Positions 10,654-23,412 of a stretch of 64,000 nt of DNA are shown in pieces. Within the stretch, counting starts at the first letter, position 1; each line of letters begins with the position of its first letter. The stretch comes from Zerene cesonia. Taxonomy: Eukaryota > Arthropoda > Insecta > Lepidoptera > Pieridae. The notes below the pieces were generated by a model. It had not been told where the DNA came from. It saw nothing but the letters and a program-made list of their open reading frames with translations, and searched no databases. Location: contig NC_052117.1 of assembly GCF_012273895.1 (NCBI RefSeq), positions 3,170,406 through 3,234,405 on the forward strand, given 5' to 3'. A program made the translations under genes and the position numbers.

Positions 10654-12060
10654 AGCTATTAATGATGCTATGTGTGTGTTTAATAAATAAGCGTATACAT
10701 GACCATGGAGGGTGGTTTAAATAATGAAAGATTATATGGTTGTTTGGATCGGTATGTAAGTTTGAGGGTTGAAAATTCAAAACAGCATATAAAACCAAAT
10801 TTCACTATCCTGCTGAAACTTACTGAATCTGTTTTATAAAGCTTTCTGTTTTTATTACAAAACATACGGGTTATTATAAATTAACGTTTGTGTTAAGTAA
10901 GTACTTTAAGCCCTTTTATTTTCCCACCCTAATTACTGCACATAGTAATATAAAACTTTATTGGTTTCGATTATAATGTTCCTAGCTATTAATTCTTTTC
11001 TGAATTAATACGGGTCGTATTGCATCTTAGGCGGGCAGGTAAGTATAAAAGTACCTACTTATACATTTCTTCTCACTGCTTTAAAAAATGCATTTTCACG
11101 TTTTATGTACTGTTGTTAATGTAATAATAATGCATCTTAACACTTATAATTTTTGCCAAATTATTTAAATACACAATTAAAAACCAAATAAAATTTTAAT
11201 CATTTGTTTATCATGTTTTAAATAAGAGAAGGCATTCTAAAATAAAGCTGACGTTTTTTGTTCTCTTTAAATATTATATTATTCCATAATTAATATTTCC
11301 TTTAAAGAGGAAGATCTTCAATCAAATGCCTTTAATTAATTATATTAAAAAAACGACGTATAAACGTGATTCACCTCTTCAACTGCGCTAAACCATTTGT
11401 ATATATCTAACATACAATAATTTTTAAAATATTATACTCGCGTATTGTCCAAGATCTTATTTTCACATAATTTACCCAGATTGGGAAATGTTTAATTTGT
11501 AATAAACTTAATTTAATTTGATTTTTGTTTCATCAAACACAAGATATACGCAATTTTATCGACACTATATATGAGACAAGCTGTTCGCCCCTGTTTCAGC
11601 TGTGGTACAAATATAGGCTATGTCACTCAGGGTAATTGCAGCTTTCTAATGGCGAAAGAGTTTATGAAATCTCTCCAGCCTTTCACGCGTGATGGCGAGA
11701 CCAAGGGAATTAGAAATCATTTTTATGTATATAGATTTCTACTGCATCATATTTGCTTAGCAACCTAGTAAATGCTGTAACTAAAGCCTTCCTGTAACCT
11801 GCTGTTCGATGCCTATCTATCAATATCTAGCCTGTACTTGAAAAAGTCTAAAAAGATCCCAAAAAAGCTTTATAAATGACCATTTCAAATGGTTGAGCAT
11901 CTCTGCATCAGGGAGCCGGCTCTATCGGAGGCTTTGTACCGTATCATTAATGTTGTTATCACACCGCCATTGCAACATGTAACCACAATAAAATTCATTG
12001 TACAAAATACACTGTGTGAAGGTGATGTGATTAAACATGTGCATACGGAAATTAGTTAAT
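10654..12060. other. Upstream region of the protease homologue gene
   Basis: AT-rich DNA between the weak open frame and the signal-peptide exon. It holds pieces of an interspersed element around 11565-11650 (CGCCCCTGTTTCAGCTGTGG), a motif of the kind found in RTE-type 3' tails elsewhere in the window. No exon is supported. The promoter of the protease homologue should be in the last few hundred bases. Confidence 0.4.
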
Positions 12061-15000
12061 ATGAACACGGTTATTGTGTTTCTCGTTTTTGCGTTTAAAC
12101 TGGTTAACGGCCAGTTTGGCAGTAAGTAGTTTTGATGATCTTATATGAGCGTACACATATACATTGGAGGTCTGTCCCTGTTTCGCCCGTGGTATATATA
12201 TAGCTTTATGTACACTGAGATCACCTACATATCCCTCTGGACTCACTGTTCAGGATTTTTTTTAATTATCGCGCCTATTGACATTTTTGTTCGCGCGTTC
12301 AAACAAACAAACTCTTGAGCTCTATATTATTAGAATAGATGATATTTTATTGTCTGTATACATACATTATTTATAACAGTGGTGGCTCAGTGGTGAGGAC
12401 CTCGGACTTCAAATCGATAAGTCGGGGTTGTAGACCAGGCGAGCGTGCAGAAAATAAATTGATTTTTCAATTTATCTGCACATGTGGATAACATCACCAC
12501 TGCTCGAAACGGTGAATCGTCGTGAGGAAACCTACAGATAAAGAACATTTTTAGTCTGTCTTTTGTTTTTAAAAATTGACTCCAATATTAATAGAGTTAT
12601 TTTATTGTTTAAAATAATAATTTAAGTGCAGTTTAAAAGATACAAGTTGAACCCCAGAAAATTGGATTTATTATTAAGGTTTTACAAAAAAATGCATTAA
12701 CAATGTTATGACTTGTAAATAAATTACATTATTTTTGCTATATTTCAATAACAAATACTTATTCTTGAATTAATTTTTATCCTATTTATAATGGTATTTC
12801 TGGTTCATGTCTGACATCACTGTTGAATAATTACACATTACATACAATGCATTCACTGATACAACCTCCATTACCAGATTATATCTATCAGAGGCAAGGT
12901 CATCGATAATGATGATGGCTCATGCAACATTGATTTAATGGCATTGCCACTAAAAATAAATGAAATGAAAGATTTTACTAACCATGTTTTACCTACATTG
13001 CTGTTATTAAAAAAATACATATCTATAATTTACAACTTTGACATTAAAAAAATTTATTATAAAATGGTCTATTGGGGTTTCGGCGCTGCGTGCTGTATTA
13101 CAGGCCTTGGCTTAGTGCGGCAGCAGAGGATTTCACCTTTTTTTCGAATAAATTTTACATTATATAACTCATTTATTTTTAAGCTACTTATATATATGTA
13201 TGTATCCTTTTTGTGACACTAAATTTTTATTATTATTATTATTTTTATTAATAAAAGAACATTATTAATAAAAATGTTCATTTGCTAAATATTACCAGTT
13301 TATCGGTAGATTCATAAGAATGAACATAGAGCAATGAATTAATTCAATAGACAGATTCTATTTACATACTGATATCACTTACTATGGCTAACCAACGTCT
13401 GTTTGCTTATTAAGACTATATGTCTGTGCGAAATTAATTAATTTCCGTTCAGTGGTCAGCCATTGAGGGTTTTGGGTCTTTGATGCAAACCGAAAACCCT
13501 TACAAACTTTCGTAATTATAGAATAATTAATATTATTTATTGTTACTCCAACTTCAGGTATTTCTATTAGTGTAGGAGGTCGGCAAAACATGGACGAAGA
13601 TCCAGCAAGCGTGAGTATGGAGTTATATGCTTTTTCCTTATAGAGGTTAATATAAAGTCGGTTCTGTATTTATTTTTGAACTTTTTTTACAGCTGGTATG
13701 TCCACCAAATACCACTTGCGTACCGATGAGTGCTTGTCCATTGTTAGAAGATTTACTCGATTTCTCGTGTTTCTCATCAGATAGGTACGTTATGGTATTA
13801 GAAATAATATCGTTTTGTAAAGATGAGTCACCTATCTAATAAATAATATGTATATACGCTATTAAAATCAACCCTGTATATTTTTAAAATATTTTTACCA
13901 TACTATCTTATAATGTAACAAATTTCAGAAGCGGAAATCACACATTTTTGTGATTACACTGCATTCGTACACGTTTCAAAGAAACCTATAGTTATGAATA
14001 TGTATATTTTTTACTTTTTGTTTCGTCTTTTTTAAACGTTAAAAAATATTTTGTCTCAAATAATGAGCAAGTATTACCTTCGTAGTTGTATATCAATTCA
14101 TATACTTATATCTACTAATACTAAAGGTACTTTCATCGCCTCAACGAGTTGACATGCGGCAGTTCAAATGAAGAGGACTTCGTATGCTGTCCATCGTGCG
14201 ACTGCGGCAGGGTTTACCAGCGCGGGACCCCTGAGTGTGGGCAGAGCATGGTCCGTGGTATAGACTATAATGGTATGGGGACACATCCGTGGGTCGCCAG
14301 AGTCGGGTTTACCAGTAAGTATGAAATTAATTGTTTTTACCTATTCTATAAACAATTCTATTACAATATCTTATCTTTGTAAGATTGTTGAATAGGTGCA
14401 ATTTCCCCACTACTGTTGATAAAAATTATTGATTCATGAACATTGATGAACAACGATTGCGAACATTACAAAATCTTTTCTTGTTTTTGAGTGCCCATAT
14501 TATGTCTATCTAAGGGAATGAACCTCCTCAAATTAGTGTTTTTGTATATTAACATAATTGAGATTACAAACTAACTACAAAATAAAGGTGCGCTGTCTGG
14601 CCTAAAACATGACCATGCATCAAAATTAAGAGCAGTCTCTAACATGAGCTGAAGAAATTCAAATGGACACCTAGCTACAAATTTATCAATTCTATACTTC
14701 CAATCATTAAAATTACGTTTTTGACAAACATCATATAATAAATTGTTGCCTTCTTCATACGAATTTATTTCAGAAACATCATTCTCGAGTACGGACAAAG
14801 ATAAGGAAACTTTGCGGTTCGCCTGCAGTGGTTCTATCATAGCGAAGAGAATCGTTTTAACAGCTGCCCATTGCGCCCTGGCTAAACCTGAAGGATACAA
14901 GTTGTAAGGATGTTTATATTTAAATGTAATCTTTAAAACTCGTTTCGTTTAATACATCATCGCTTAAAGCTATGTAATTAGGTTAAAACCAGTATATGTC

Positions 15001-17356
15001 TGTGGAAATAAATGAACGATTTAAAATTAATTATTGATTATAGTTGAACTTCATCTACCTTATATGGTATACTGATATTATGCATTGAAATGGTTATAAA
15101 AAAAATATACTTTTCTCATTTTTAATTTCGATCCATCCGTATGAATTAAAACGAAAAATATTTCTGCATTTTAAAAGAAGCAAATTTTCTAGGTCATCTG
15201 TAGTAGTAGGCGAATGGGACACCGACAGAAGTACGGATTGCAATGACTATTTCTGCGCTCCTAAAGCTCAGATGATTAAAGTTGAGAGCGTTTCTGTGCA
15301 CCCGGGCTATGAGCAGAAGATATTCCGGCATGATATAGCTCTCATTATATTGAAGGATGAAATCAAATATTCAGGTGTGTATGGAAAATTACTAACTAAC
15401 TAAACTAACTCTTCTTTCTTTCTGTCCCTTACTCTCTAATCTTTCCATTTTCAGCATTTGAATGACTATCGTCATGTGATATTAACGCGTCATGTTGTAC
15501 CCAAAACTTACAAACAACAATCGTAACTGTATCTCGTTGTAATATTAATTGTCAGCTGTTGCTTCTTGAAAAAATTATTGGTGTTGTTTGTTGTTGGTGA
15601 ATTAACTGGCGAAATGTGTGGTCCGTATTGAGTTGTTATTGAGGTTATTGTGGCATTTCTTTGCGTATTTTTCAAATACCAACTCATTATATTTTAGGTA
15701 TATTTAATCACGACCTTCATCAGGTCACCGCGGCTATCACAAATCTGTAATTGTTCCAGTGACAGCCGCGCCAATTTGTCTGAACGATAAACCGGAAATC
15801 GTCATCAACGAGCGAGCCATGCTCGTTGGATGGGGGAAATTATCCGGACAGAGCAGCTCGGTAAATTAATCACGTGTTATAAATAATATTAGAAGAGTAT
15901 TCCCTGTTAACTGAACTCAGGTATTTTTAAATTTATTTCACACTAGCTTCCGCCCGTGGCATTGCCCGCGTGGAGTAAGGATATGCACAAAATTTAAATG
16001 ATTTAGTGACTGTCTACTCCTGCTTTTCCCAAGGGAGCAGTTAATTGGAATAAAAAGTATCCTATCATCCAAGTCAGCTAATACCCTGTCTGTATACCAA
16101 ATTTCATCAAGATCCGTTCAGTAGTTACAGCGTGATTGATAGACAAACATCCAAACAAACGAACTTGCTAATTTATAATATTAGTGTGATATATATATTT
16201 AATGTTGTGATTAAATCTCGTAAAAAGCAGTGGTGGATCAGTGGTGAGAACCTCGGACTTCAATATCGATAATTCGGGGATATGCTGCACATGTGGATAA
16301 CATCACCACTGCTTAAAACGGTGCAGGAAAACATCGTGAGGAAGCCGGCGTGTCCAAGAATCAAAAGATCGACGTTATGTGACATCTGCCAACCCGCACT
16401 TGGCCAGCGTGGTGGATTATGGCCTGAACCCTCATAGGAGGGCGGTAACATATATGGGCTGATTATGATGATTAAAACTCGATAACTTGTGCAGGTAAGC
16501 CGGCAGCAGCAGCTGGAAGTGCCGCTGGTGGCGTTGGAGACGTGTGAGCGCATTTTCGGCGAGTCGGTGCCGATCCACGAGGGGCAGGTGTGCGCGGGCG
16601 GGGAGGCGGGCCGCGACGCCTGCTCCGGCTTCGGCGGCGCGCCGCTAATACTCAAGCGGGACGGACATTTTGTACAAGTGAGACTGTTGCTTTTTTATGT
16701 CGAAGCGAGCAACTGAGCTGGTGGTTTGCCTGATGGTAAGCAATCACCACCGCCCAACAACAACAGAGGACGTGCCTTTGCGAATGCGCAACTCGTTTTT
16801 AGGGGGTAAGGGATTTATGATTGATGACTGGAAAGAAGGAATGGATAGAGATGTCGGAGGCACGTTTCTTTTTCCTGGCTCCACCACTCACCGTACGAAA
16901 TACACTTTTTAACAAAACTTTTTATACAGTTTGTATAGCTACACTGTATTTTAAACCCGCAACGGGTGTTTTTATGTCTTCTCTTTTACTCTCATGTATG
17001 AAACAAATAACTTCGCTCGCTCGCTTAAACGAGTCGGGCATTTGCCTGAATTTCGTGATGCCATTCTGAAGCATGTACATATCTATAACTTTAAAAACAA
17101 TATATAATATTCGATTATTTGATTTTTTTAGCTTGGTTTTTCATCCCTTTCCTCTATGATTATTAAGATATCTACTATGTATCTATATAATATCATTTAC
17201 TTATTAAGTGTGTGTAAATTGTAATTTGTTTTATTATATTTTCAGATTGGTATAGTCTCATTCGGTTCAGAAAACTGCGGCAGCGAAGGCGTCCCGAGCG
17301 TTTACACAAACATTGCACATTACTACAGATGGATTATAGATAATTCACCATCTTAA
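12061..17356 (+). CDS. CLIP-domain serine protease homologue (inactive)
   Basis: Exons 12061-12121, 13558-13610, 13693-13784, 14127-14314, 14774-14903, 15193-15374, 15760-15860, 16495-16677 and 17246-17356 join in frame to 366 aa. Residues 1-18 or so form a signal peptide (MNTVIVFLVFAFKLVNG). Residues 41-90 have the six-Cys CLIP pattern (C41, C47, C53, C64, C79 and C89/C90). A Cys-rich linker with C106 leads to a trypsin-like domain at HPWVARVGF. His164 (TAAHC) and Asp222 (HDIAL) of the triad are kept, as is the S1 Asp310. The active-site stretch reads CSGFGGAPL, so Ser195 is Gly316 and Asp194 is Phe315; the enzyme cannot be a normal protease. Secreted CLIP serine protease homologues are known as non-catalytic cofactors in melanisation and Toll cascades; that role here is inference. 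The likely activation site follows R112, with GIDY in place of IVGG. Introns hold SINE and RTE-like fragments. Confidence 0.92.
12140..12340 (+). repeat. RTE-like retroelement 3' fragment
   Basis: Contains the TGTCCCTGTTTCGCCCGTGG type module and a downstream CAAACAAACAAACTC stretch ending near ATTATTAGAATAG, a form that recurs at several places in the window. It lies in intron 1 of the protease homologue. Confidence 0.4.
12379..12545 (+). repeat. Partial copy of the tRNA-derived SINE
   Basis: It starts with CAGTGGTGGCTCAGTGGTGA (A box kept), followed by a mutated B box, then TGATTTTTCAATTTATCTGC and AACATCACCACTGCT as in the complete copy at 3324-3635. It is truncated and lies in intron 1 of the protease homologue. 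Confidence 0.75.
15940..16190 (+). repeat. RTE-like retroelement 3' fragment
   Basis: Starts CTAGCTTCCGCCCGTGGC and passes through CCAAATTTCATCAAGATCCG and ACAGCGTGATTGATAGACAA to TTTATAATATTAGTGTGA. This is the standard 3' text of a common lepidopteran retroelement; similar tails occur at 22420-22625, 45925-46115 and 51990-52165. Confidence 0.6.
16210..16484 (+). mobile_element. SINE copy in intron 7 of the protease homologue
   Basis: Same family as 3324-3635: mutated A box region (GCAGTGGTGGATCAGTGGTG), GGATTATGGCCTGAACCCTC and a GATTATGATGATT tail. Imperfect duplicates ATTAAATCTCGTAA and ATTAAAACTCGATAA flank it, consistent with an old target duplication. It ends just upstream of the exon 8 acceptor at 16494. 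Confidence 0.75.
16699..16925 (+). repeat. SINE-like family 2 copy
   Basis: Carries GGTGGTTTGCCTGATGGTAA, the reverse complement of the module at 887-906, directly after exon 8 of the protease homologue. No conserved coding content; the open frames here are accidental. Confidence 0.5.
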
Positions 17357-18003
17357 AACAATTATGATGCTTATAAATGGGAATATTTCGAAAATTTGGG
17401 GAGGGGGGGATTTTTGGATGGTTAAATATTAATAAAAAAAATTATTTCAGCTACTGTCCCATTTAGCACCTTTACTCTTTGTTCCAACAATTAGCTAATA
17501 TAGAGTTAACGTTAAGCAATATTTAAGGGCCATAATAAAAAGTGATAAATTATTAATCAATTGTATTTTTTTAACCTTGTATAAACAAAGTTCACCTATA
17601 TAAATATGTGTAAGGATGTTTTGACAATCCCTATTGAGAGTGTATATTCATTTTGAATTTGAACAACACAAAAACTGAATTAATTTGTATTGATACCTTC
17701 TACTATAGAGACATATGAAACTCACGATTAAAGCACTGAAAAGTACATGCTTCTTTTGTCACCAAAACAAAGCTTTTAAGATCGAGTTATGAGTAGAAAT
17801 TTCTATGTCGTGTTGAAAGCGGGAGCAAAATTTAAAACTAATTTATCACTATCTATAAAAATAACCTCATCAAAACATCAACAACATCAATCTCATCTGT
17901 TTCGTAATTATAAAGATATAAGCATACAAACACGCAGATGGCGGAAAGCGTCTTTGTTTTATACTATGTAGTGATTTAATTGTATAAGAAAAAAAATGTT
18001 TAT

Positions 18004-21000
18004 TCATCGTTGATTAACTAAAACGTATGTCAACGCCATATTGTTGTAATGTTCAGCGCATGGCGGCGCCTCCTTCAGTATCGAGCAGAGAGTTCCGATG
18101 AGGTCTACTTGAGCATTGTCCTGAATGTTTTGATCGAATACCTGAAAACAATAATAGCAAATATCAGTTCGTTCACTTTTATATTTGTGTCTAGAGCTAA
18201 AATACAAGTTTTTAATATTGAAGATGTTATAATTTATTTTTGTCATTAAGACGAATGGTCATCCACTTTACCTAAAGTATTCATTCCATTCAAAATTTAA
18301 GTCAAGTTCTATCTCTAAAGATATCTAGAGATCATCTTGATCATTAAGGTAAGATTATCATTCTATTATAGTATTCTACAAAATAATGTACTCGTATTAA
18401 GTACTTTATAACGAACAAATATGACATATTTTCAGTATAAATTCACACACGTAAATGTGAAAAAAGCATTGTTTAAATTGATGCTTTAAACACAGCTTTA
18501 TAGCTGTAGTTGTGTATCTGTCACCGTAAGATTGTAAACATCGTTATATTACAATCTATCTAGTAAAATTGTAAACTATCGATAGATTGTGAACCGNNNN
18601 NNNNNNNNNNNNNNNNNNNNNNNNNNNNNNNNNNNNNNNNNNNNNNNNNNNNNNNNNNNNNNNNNNNNNNNNNNNNNNNNNNNNNNNNNNNNNNNNNNNN
18701 NNNNNNNNNNNNNNNNNNNNNNNNNNNNNNNNNNNNNNNNNNNNNNNNNNNNNNNNNNNNNNNNNNNNNNNNNNNNNNNNNNNNNNNNNNNNNNNNNNNN
18801 NNNNNNNNNNNNNNNNNNNNNNNNNNNNNNNNNNNNNNNNNNNNNNNNNNNNNNNNNNNNNNNNNNNNNNNNNNNNNNNNNNNNNNNNNNNNNNNNNNNN
18901 NNNNNNNNNNNNNNNNNNNNNNNNNNNNNNNNNNNNNNNNNNNNNNNNNNNNNNNNNNNNNNNNNNNNNNNNNNNNNNNNNNNNNNNNNNNNNNNNNNNN
19001 NNNNNNNNNNNNNNNNNNNNNNNNNNNNNNNNNNNNNNNNNNNNNNNNNNNNNNNNNNNNNNNNNNNNNNNNNNNNNNNNNNNNNNNNNNNNNNNNNNNN
19101 NNNNNNNNNNNNNNNNNNNNNNNNNNNNNNNNNNNNNNNNNNNNNNNNNNNNNNNNNNNNNNNNNNNNNNNNNNNNNNNNNNNNNNNNNNNNNNNNNNNN
19201 NNNNNNNNNNNNNNNNNNNNNNNNNNNNNNNNNNNNNNNNNNNNNNNNNNNNNNNNNNNNNNNNNNNNNNNNNNNNNNNNNNNNNNNNNNNNNNNNNNNN
19301 NNNNNNNNNNNNNNNNNNNNNNNNNNNNNNNNNNNNNNNNNNNNNNNNNNNNNNNNNNNNNNNNNNNNNNNNNNNNNNNNNNNNNNNNNNNNNNNNNNNN
19401 NNNNNNNNNNNNNNNNNNNNNNNNNNNNNNNNNNNNNNNNNNNNNNNNNNNNNNNNNNNNNNNNNNNNNNNNNNNNNNNNNNNNNNNNNNNNNNNNNNNN
19501 NNNNNNNNNNNNNNNNNNNNNNNNNNNNNNNNNNNNNNNNNNNNNNNNNNNNNNNNNNNNNNNNNNNNNNNNNNNNNNNNNNNNNNNNNNNNNNNNATAA
19601 AATCTCAAGGTAGGCGGCCAACAAATAAGCATTACCATCATGCAAGAAAATACGATACAATGAATATTGGCAACAAGAAAGTTTTGATAGTGAAAAGAAA
19701 GAATATCTCGGATCCTGTAGTGCAAATAATTCCAACGGAAGAGTATTATGAAAAGATATTTGACGCACATATTGTCACTGGGCATGGACGTCGAGACAAA
19801 ATTGTTCACGCCTTGAAATATAAATATGTGGTGCCAATATTTCCGGTCTCAATATTTCGTAACAATTTGTTTCTAACATATGTCAGGATTTCTGATTTCC
19901 TATTAATTAATAAATTTATTTTATTTAAGTGACACATCTATTTCATTTCTAACTCTACGGGGACATAGAACGGTTGGTCGTGATTGGTCGCTCTTACAAT
20001 GAGACCGACCAATCAGGAAGAACTTGCAGATAGTTGACAATTTGACGCGGGACAGATTATAATTTAACGGTTTCACTTCGGTAGATTACAATATAGCGAA
20101 GAATAATGAGTCAAATTGTAATCATAATGATACGGTTCACAATCTATCGATAGTTTACAATCTCGCTAGATAGATTGTAATCTAACGATCTTTACAATCT
20201 AACGGTGACATATCGATTGAGTACGTTCATAATGACTTTATTAAGTAACTTACTCCATTAACAGTGACAGTAGGTACGAAGGTCGGAGCTATCAAGCTAG
20301 TATAGTATTCGCTTTGCAACTGCAGGTTTGTTCCCTCGTTCCCGACGACGCAATGTTCCACTCTGTTCGCTGAAAGTCCTGCTTTTTGCACACACTGAAA
20401 CATTTAAAAAAAAGAATGAGAAATATAACAGTATACAATAAACATATTATACTAAATACATACTTTTTGTAACATGTTGTGTTTAACGAAAAATTATTCT
20501 AATATAACTCAAATAGATAATTATAATATAGAATAGATATGTTATTCCTACTTAGACTTTTCAGTCAAGGTTGGTAATATAAGTCATCTAAGAAATTTTT
20601 ACTTTGGCCCTGGAATATTTTTCCACCTTCATTTCATTTCGTTTCCATAGTCGCTTCGATATTTTATTCAGAAAGACGGTTAGCTCTAAGAAGATATGAA
20701 TGTTGAGATCCTTAAAATCTGTTACCTACCAGCAAATTTCGAATAGGTATTAAACGAATATATTCGTTTTCTTAACTTACGTTCAAGTCTCCCTGCGCTC
20801 CGGCTCTCGTTTGCATTTCACACGCGACGTAAGCAACCTTCATTTTGTCGCTCTGTTTCTTCATCAAATTCAGAGCGCAGTCTTGTACCATGTTGCCGAG
20901 ACATTCGCTTGAACCATGCTGACACTCGAAGCCGTCGTTGCCATAGTCTATACTCTGAAAAATATGTATAATTCGAAATAAAGGATGAGTAGTTACTAAT

Positions 21001-23412
21001 TTTTTTGTTATTTATTTATCTATATTTATGTAAGACACATTCAAAACCTTACAACTATTTGACATAAGTTCTACAACTAAATGGACCACCCTATCACTAA
21101 GTATATAATTTTATGAATGTGCAGAAAATTTTAAAACAAATAACCTACAATATGTGACTTACTTAGAAATTTAAATTAAGGTTCACAATCCAAACCATAT
21201 GCTAGCATAAAAAATATCCTATACAATTTCCAACAGATAAACTACTTCAAGCAGGTACGAACAACTTTACTATTAAAACAGACACAAAATAATAAGGTTG
21301 ATATATCATTGAAGATAAGCATGACGTTGTTGTGAATCCGACATACATCAAGTGTTCTAAGAAAATTTGTTTCATGGACTTCCATAAGGTTTCCATATCC
21401 AATGCTGATAAGATGATCTACTTATTAACTTTATATGTAATAGACGCATAATTCTTCGAATATTAACAGTTGTTTTTATTGGTTGGGCTTGAGTTAAGCT
21501 TGGCTTACCTTCGACTTTCCGAAAGGTATTAAACGTAACTTCACATAGCTGTGTAGCAAGTGTATGGCTGGTTGGAGCTGTCTTAGTATGAAACTTTTGC
21601 TGTCAGGACACTCGCTTTCATAGTACACTGCTAGCCGCAACTGGAAGATGGCATATATAAAAAAAATATATATACAAAAGAATAAAATCAAAAAAAACGA
21701 TCTAGTAATCAAACATAATTCGTTAATCTAAGTATTAAAGTTTATGTGAGCATAATATATTTTTTATAATATATATAGCAGAGTCAGAGCCGCAAAATGA
21801 AATACAATTGAAATGAAGTAAATCCAGTAATGTACCTGATTGTTGCATAAAAAGCTCTACATAGAGTGATATAATATAGAGCCCAATAGACCCGTTAAAC
21901 CACTTTTACTGACCCACATAATATGTATATTTTCGACCTCACCGTGCTTATTACAAATACCGGTTTTTCATATTATAAATTGCAATTCGTTGTCTATCTA
22001 CCACTACACATATAACATTTTATCGATCGTAATATACATACTATGCTTTTTGCTTACTTTACAGACATTTACTAAATATGGAGGCTTCTATAATATTGAA
22101 CTAGCATTTGTCACTTTACCGATACCAAAGTAGGTACTGCTTAAATGATAGAGGTACAAAATATTTTGTTGGTCTATTTATTAAAGATATATTACCTTGA
22201 AGTACGTATGTAGCTATTAGTAAATTGATTTCATTAATAATATTTAACCATTCGTGTAACTATGTAATTAGATATAATCGATGATGTTTCCTTCATAAGT
22301 AATACTTATTCGCAACACAGTTTCAAAATCGTAACATTACATAACTAGCTATAAACAAACGAATAATTTAAATCCACTTGCGATAGAAACTTTCATTTAG
22401 TTACTTTATATTATACTAGCTTATCTATATCGCTTACATCTCCCTATTTCAACTCTTTCTACCATTTTTTTCGCGATAAAAATTATCCTATGTCCTTTCC
22501 CAAGTTCAGTTCTACCTTCATACCAAATTACAAAAACATTGGTTCAGATGTTTAGGCGTGAAAACGTGACAGACAGACAGACAGATATAGTTAGTTACTT
22601 TCGCATTTATAATATTAGTAGGGATTCGTTCCAATGAAAAATAAACTCAAGGCAACCAATATTTTCGGTGTTTGTTTATTTATAACATTACTATGTCTTT
22701 TATAATATATTCGTTACTCTATTCATATGAATTTAACCTTCGTACACAATTTCTGGCGGTAAATTATTGTCTTTACATCGTCACTCAGGCGTTTGTATTT
22801 ACTGTTTACAGAAGCACCGATGCGAACAAAAATGTTCTACAAAGTAAAATGTTTATGGACTTGTTATTCGCATATATTTATGGATGAATTAATAATAACC
22901 AGAGAATATGGTTTCTAAGGGAACAAATTGATTAAAATAAATTTAATAATCACATTTTAATGGTTTGTCACATTGTCAATCACATTTTTTTAATTTAAAT
23001 GTTGTCTTTTTAATGGTTTGAAATAAATTTCTAAATTGCAGACGTTGCCATGATTTTAGCCTTGGTTTTTTTTAAGAGTTATAATGATTGTTATTATTTC
23101 TTTAAAAGCCTATCAAATTATATTCTTCGACGGGAATTAAAATTATGTTTTATTATAATGACCTAATGTAAATGCTCTAACTAAATAAATAAAGGCAGAA
23201 CTTTGTCTGGTACCAATTATTAATTTATCATTTACGTATGTAGTGTTGCATTATTTATATGTGAATAAATATTAAGTACTTCATACGCTATAAGAAAGCA
23301 AAACCTCACCTCCACTATTCAGGAGTAAATTGAAATTTACCTTATGAGGTCCCATTGCATCACTCAAACTCAATACAGTCACCAACAAAAGACCTATCAT
23401 AAATGAACTCAT
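18004..23412 (-). CDS. GILT-like thiol reductase
   Basis: Exons 23412-23341, 21640-21509, 20954-20781, 20394-20254 and 18141-18004 join at phase 0 throughout to 218 aa. Residues 1-19 form a signal peptide (MSSFMIGLLLVTVLSLSDA). The redox site lies in VYYESECPDS, where the usual CxxC is C35-P-D-S38. The family signature CQHGSSECLGNMVQDC (residues 79-94) is intact, and the PTVTVNG segment near the end of exon 4 matches the cis-Pro region. Family knowledge: GILT enzymes reduce disulfides in lysosomes, and insect members act in immunity. CxxS sites can still attack a disulfide but cannot complete the usual release by the second Cys, so activity is probably altered. Intron 4 (18142-20253) contains a DNA transposon and the first assembly gap; the gene is otherwise intact. 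Confidence 0.95.
18597..19596. other. Assembly gap (1000 N)
   Basis: Exactly 1000 Ns, almost certainly a placeholder length, inside a transposon in the last GILT intron. Any open frame spanning it is an artefact. Confidence 0.99.
19597..19932 (+). pseudogene. Transposase/integrase fragment, KRBA2/Ginger-like
   Basis: Open at the gap edge and running to a TGA at 19930-19932. It contains EEYYEKIFDAHIVTGHGRRD and IVHALKYKY, matching the first half of the integrase zinc-binding domain (His pair, then an alpha-helical stretch) seen in Ginger and KRBA2-like proteins. After about 19830 the frame becomes hydrophobic and unrelated, so the domain is broken off or continues across an intron. The N-terminal part is lost in the gap. 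Only a remnant can be described. Confidence 0.7.
22420..22625 (+). repeat. RTE-like retroelement 3' fragment
   Basis: Starts ACTAGCTTATCTATATCGC, carries a GACAGACAGACAGA run near 22570-22585 and ends TTCGCATTTATAATATTAGT. It lies in intron 1 of the GILT gene. Confidence 0.6.

Larger units (their letters stand above)
18519..20210 (+). mobile_element. DNA transposon, probably Ginger-like, with assembly gap
   Basis: The two ends form terminal inverted repeats of about 78 bp, starting TGTCACCGT(A/T)AGATTGTAA and passing through CTATCGATAGATTGTGAACC. The element is flanked by a 4-bp duplication TATC (18515-18518 and 20211-20214). GATTGTAA-type words are repeated within and beside the repeats, probably transposase binding sites. 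The right half carries the C-terminal part of an open frame (see 19597-19932). TGT ends, 4-bp duplications and an integrase-type zinc-binding motif fit Ginger-type transposons, whose transposase is related to retroviral-like integrases. The true length is unknown because 1000 Ns replace the middle. Confidence 0.85.

Noticed and set aside
14571..14900. 109-residue minus-strand frame
   Set aside because: It is antisense to exon 5 of the protease homologue, which contains the TAAHC motif.
16260..16655. 131-residue minus-strand frame
   Set aside because: It spans a SINE and the antisense of protease-homologue exon 8.
18556..19932. Long open frames of 400 residues or more around 18.6-19.9 kb on both strands
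   Set aside because: They run through the 1000-N gap; only 19597 to about 19830 on the plus strand is real coding remnant.
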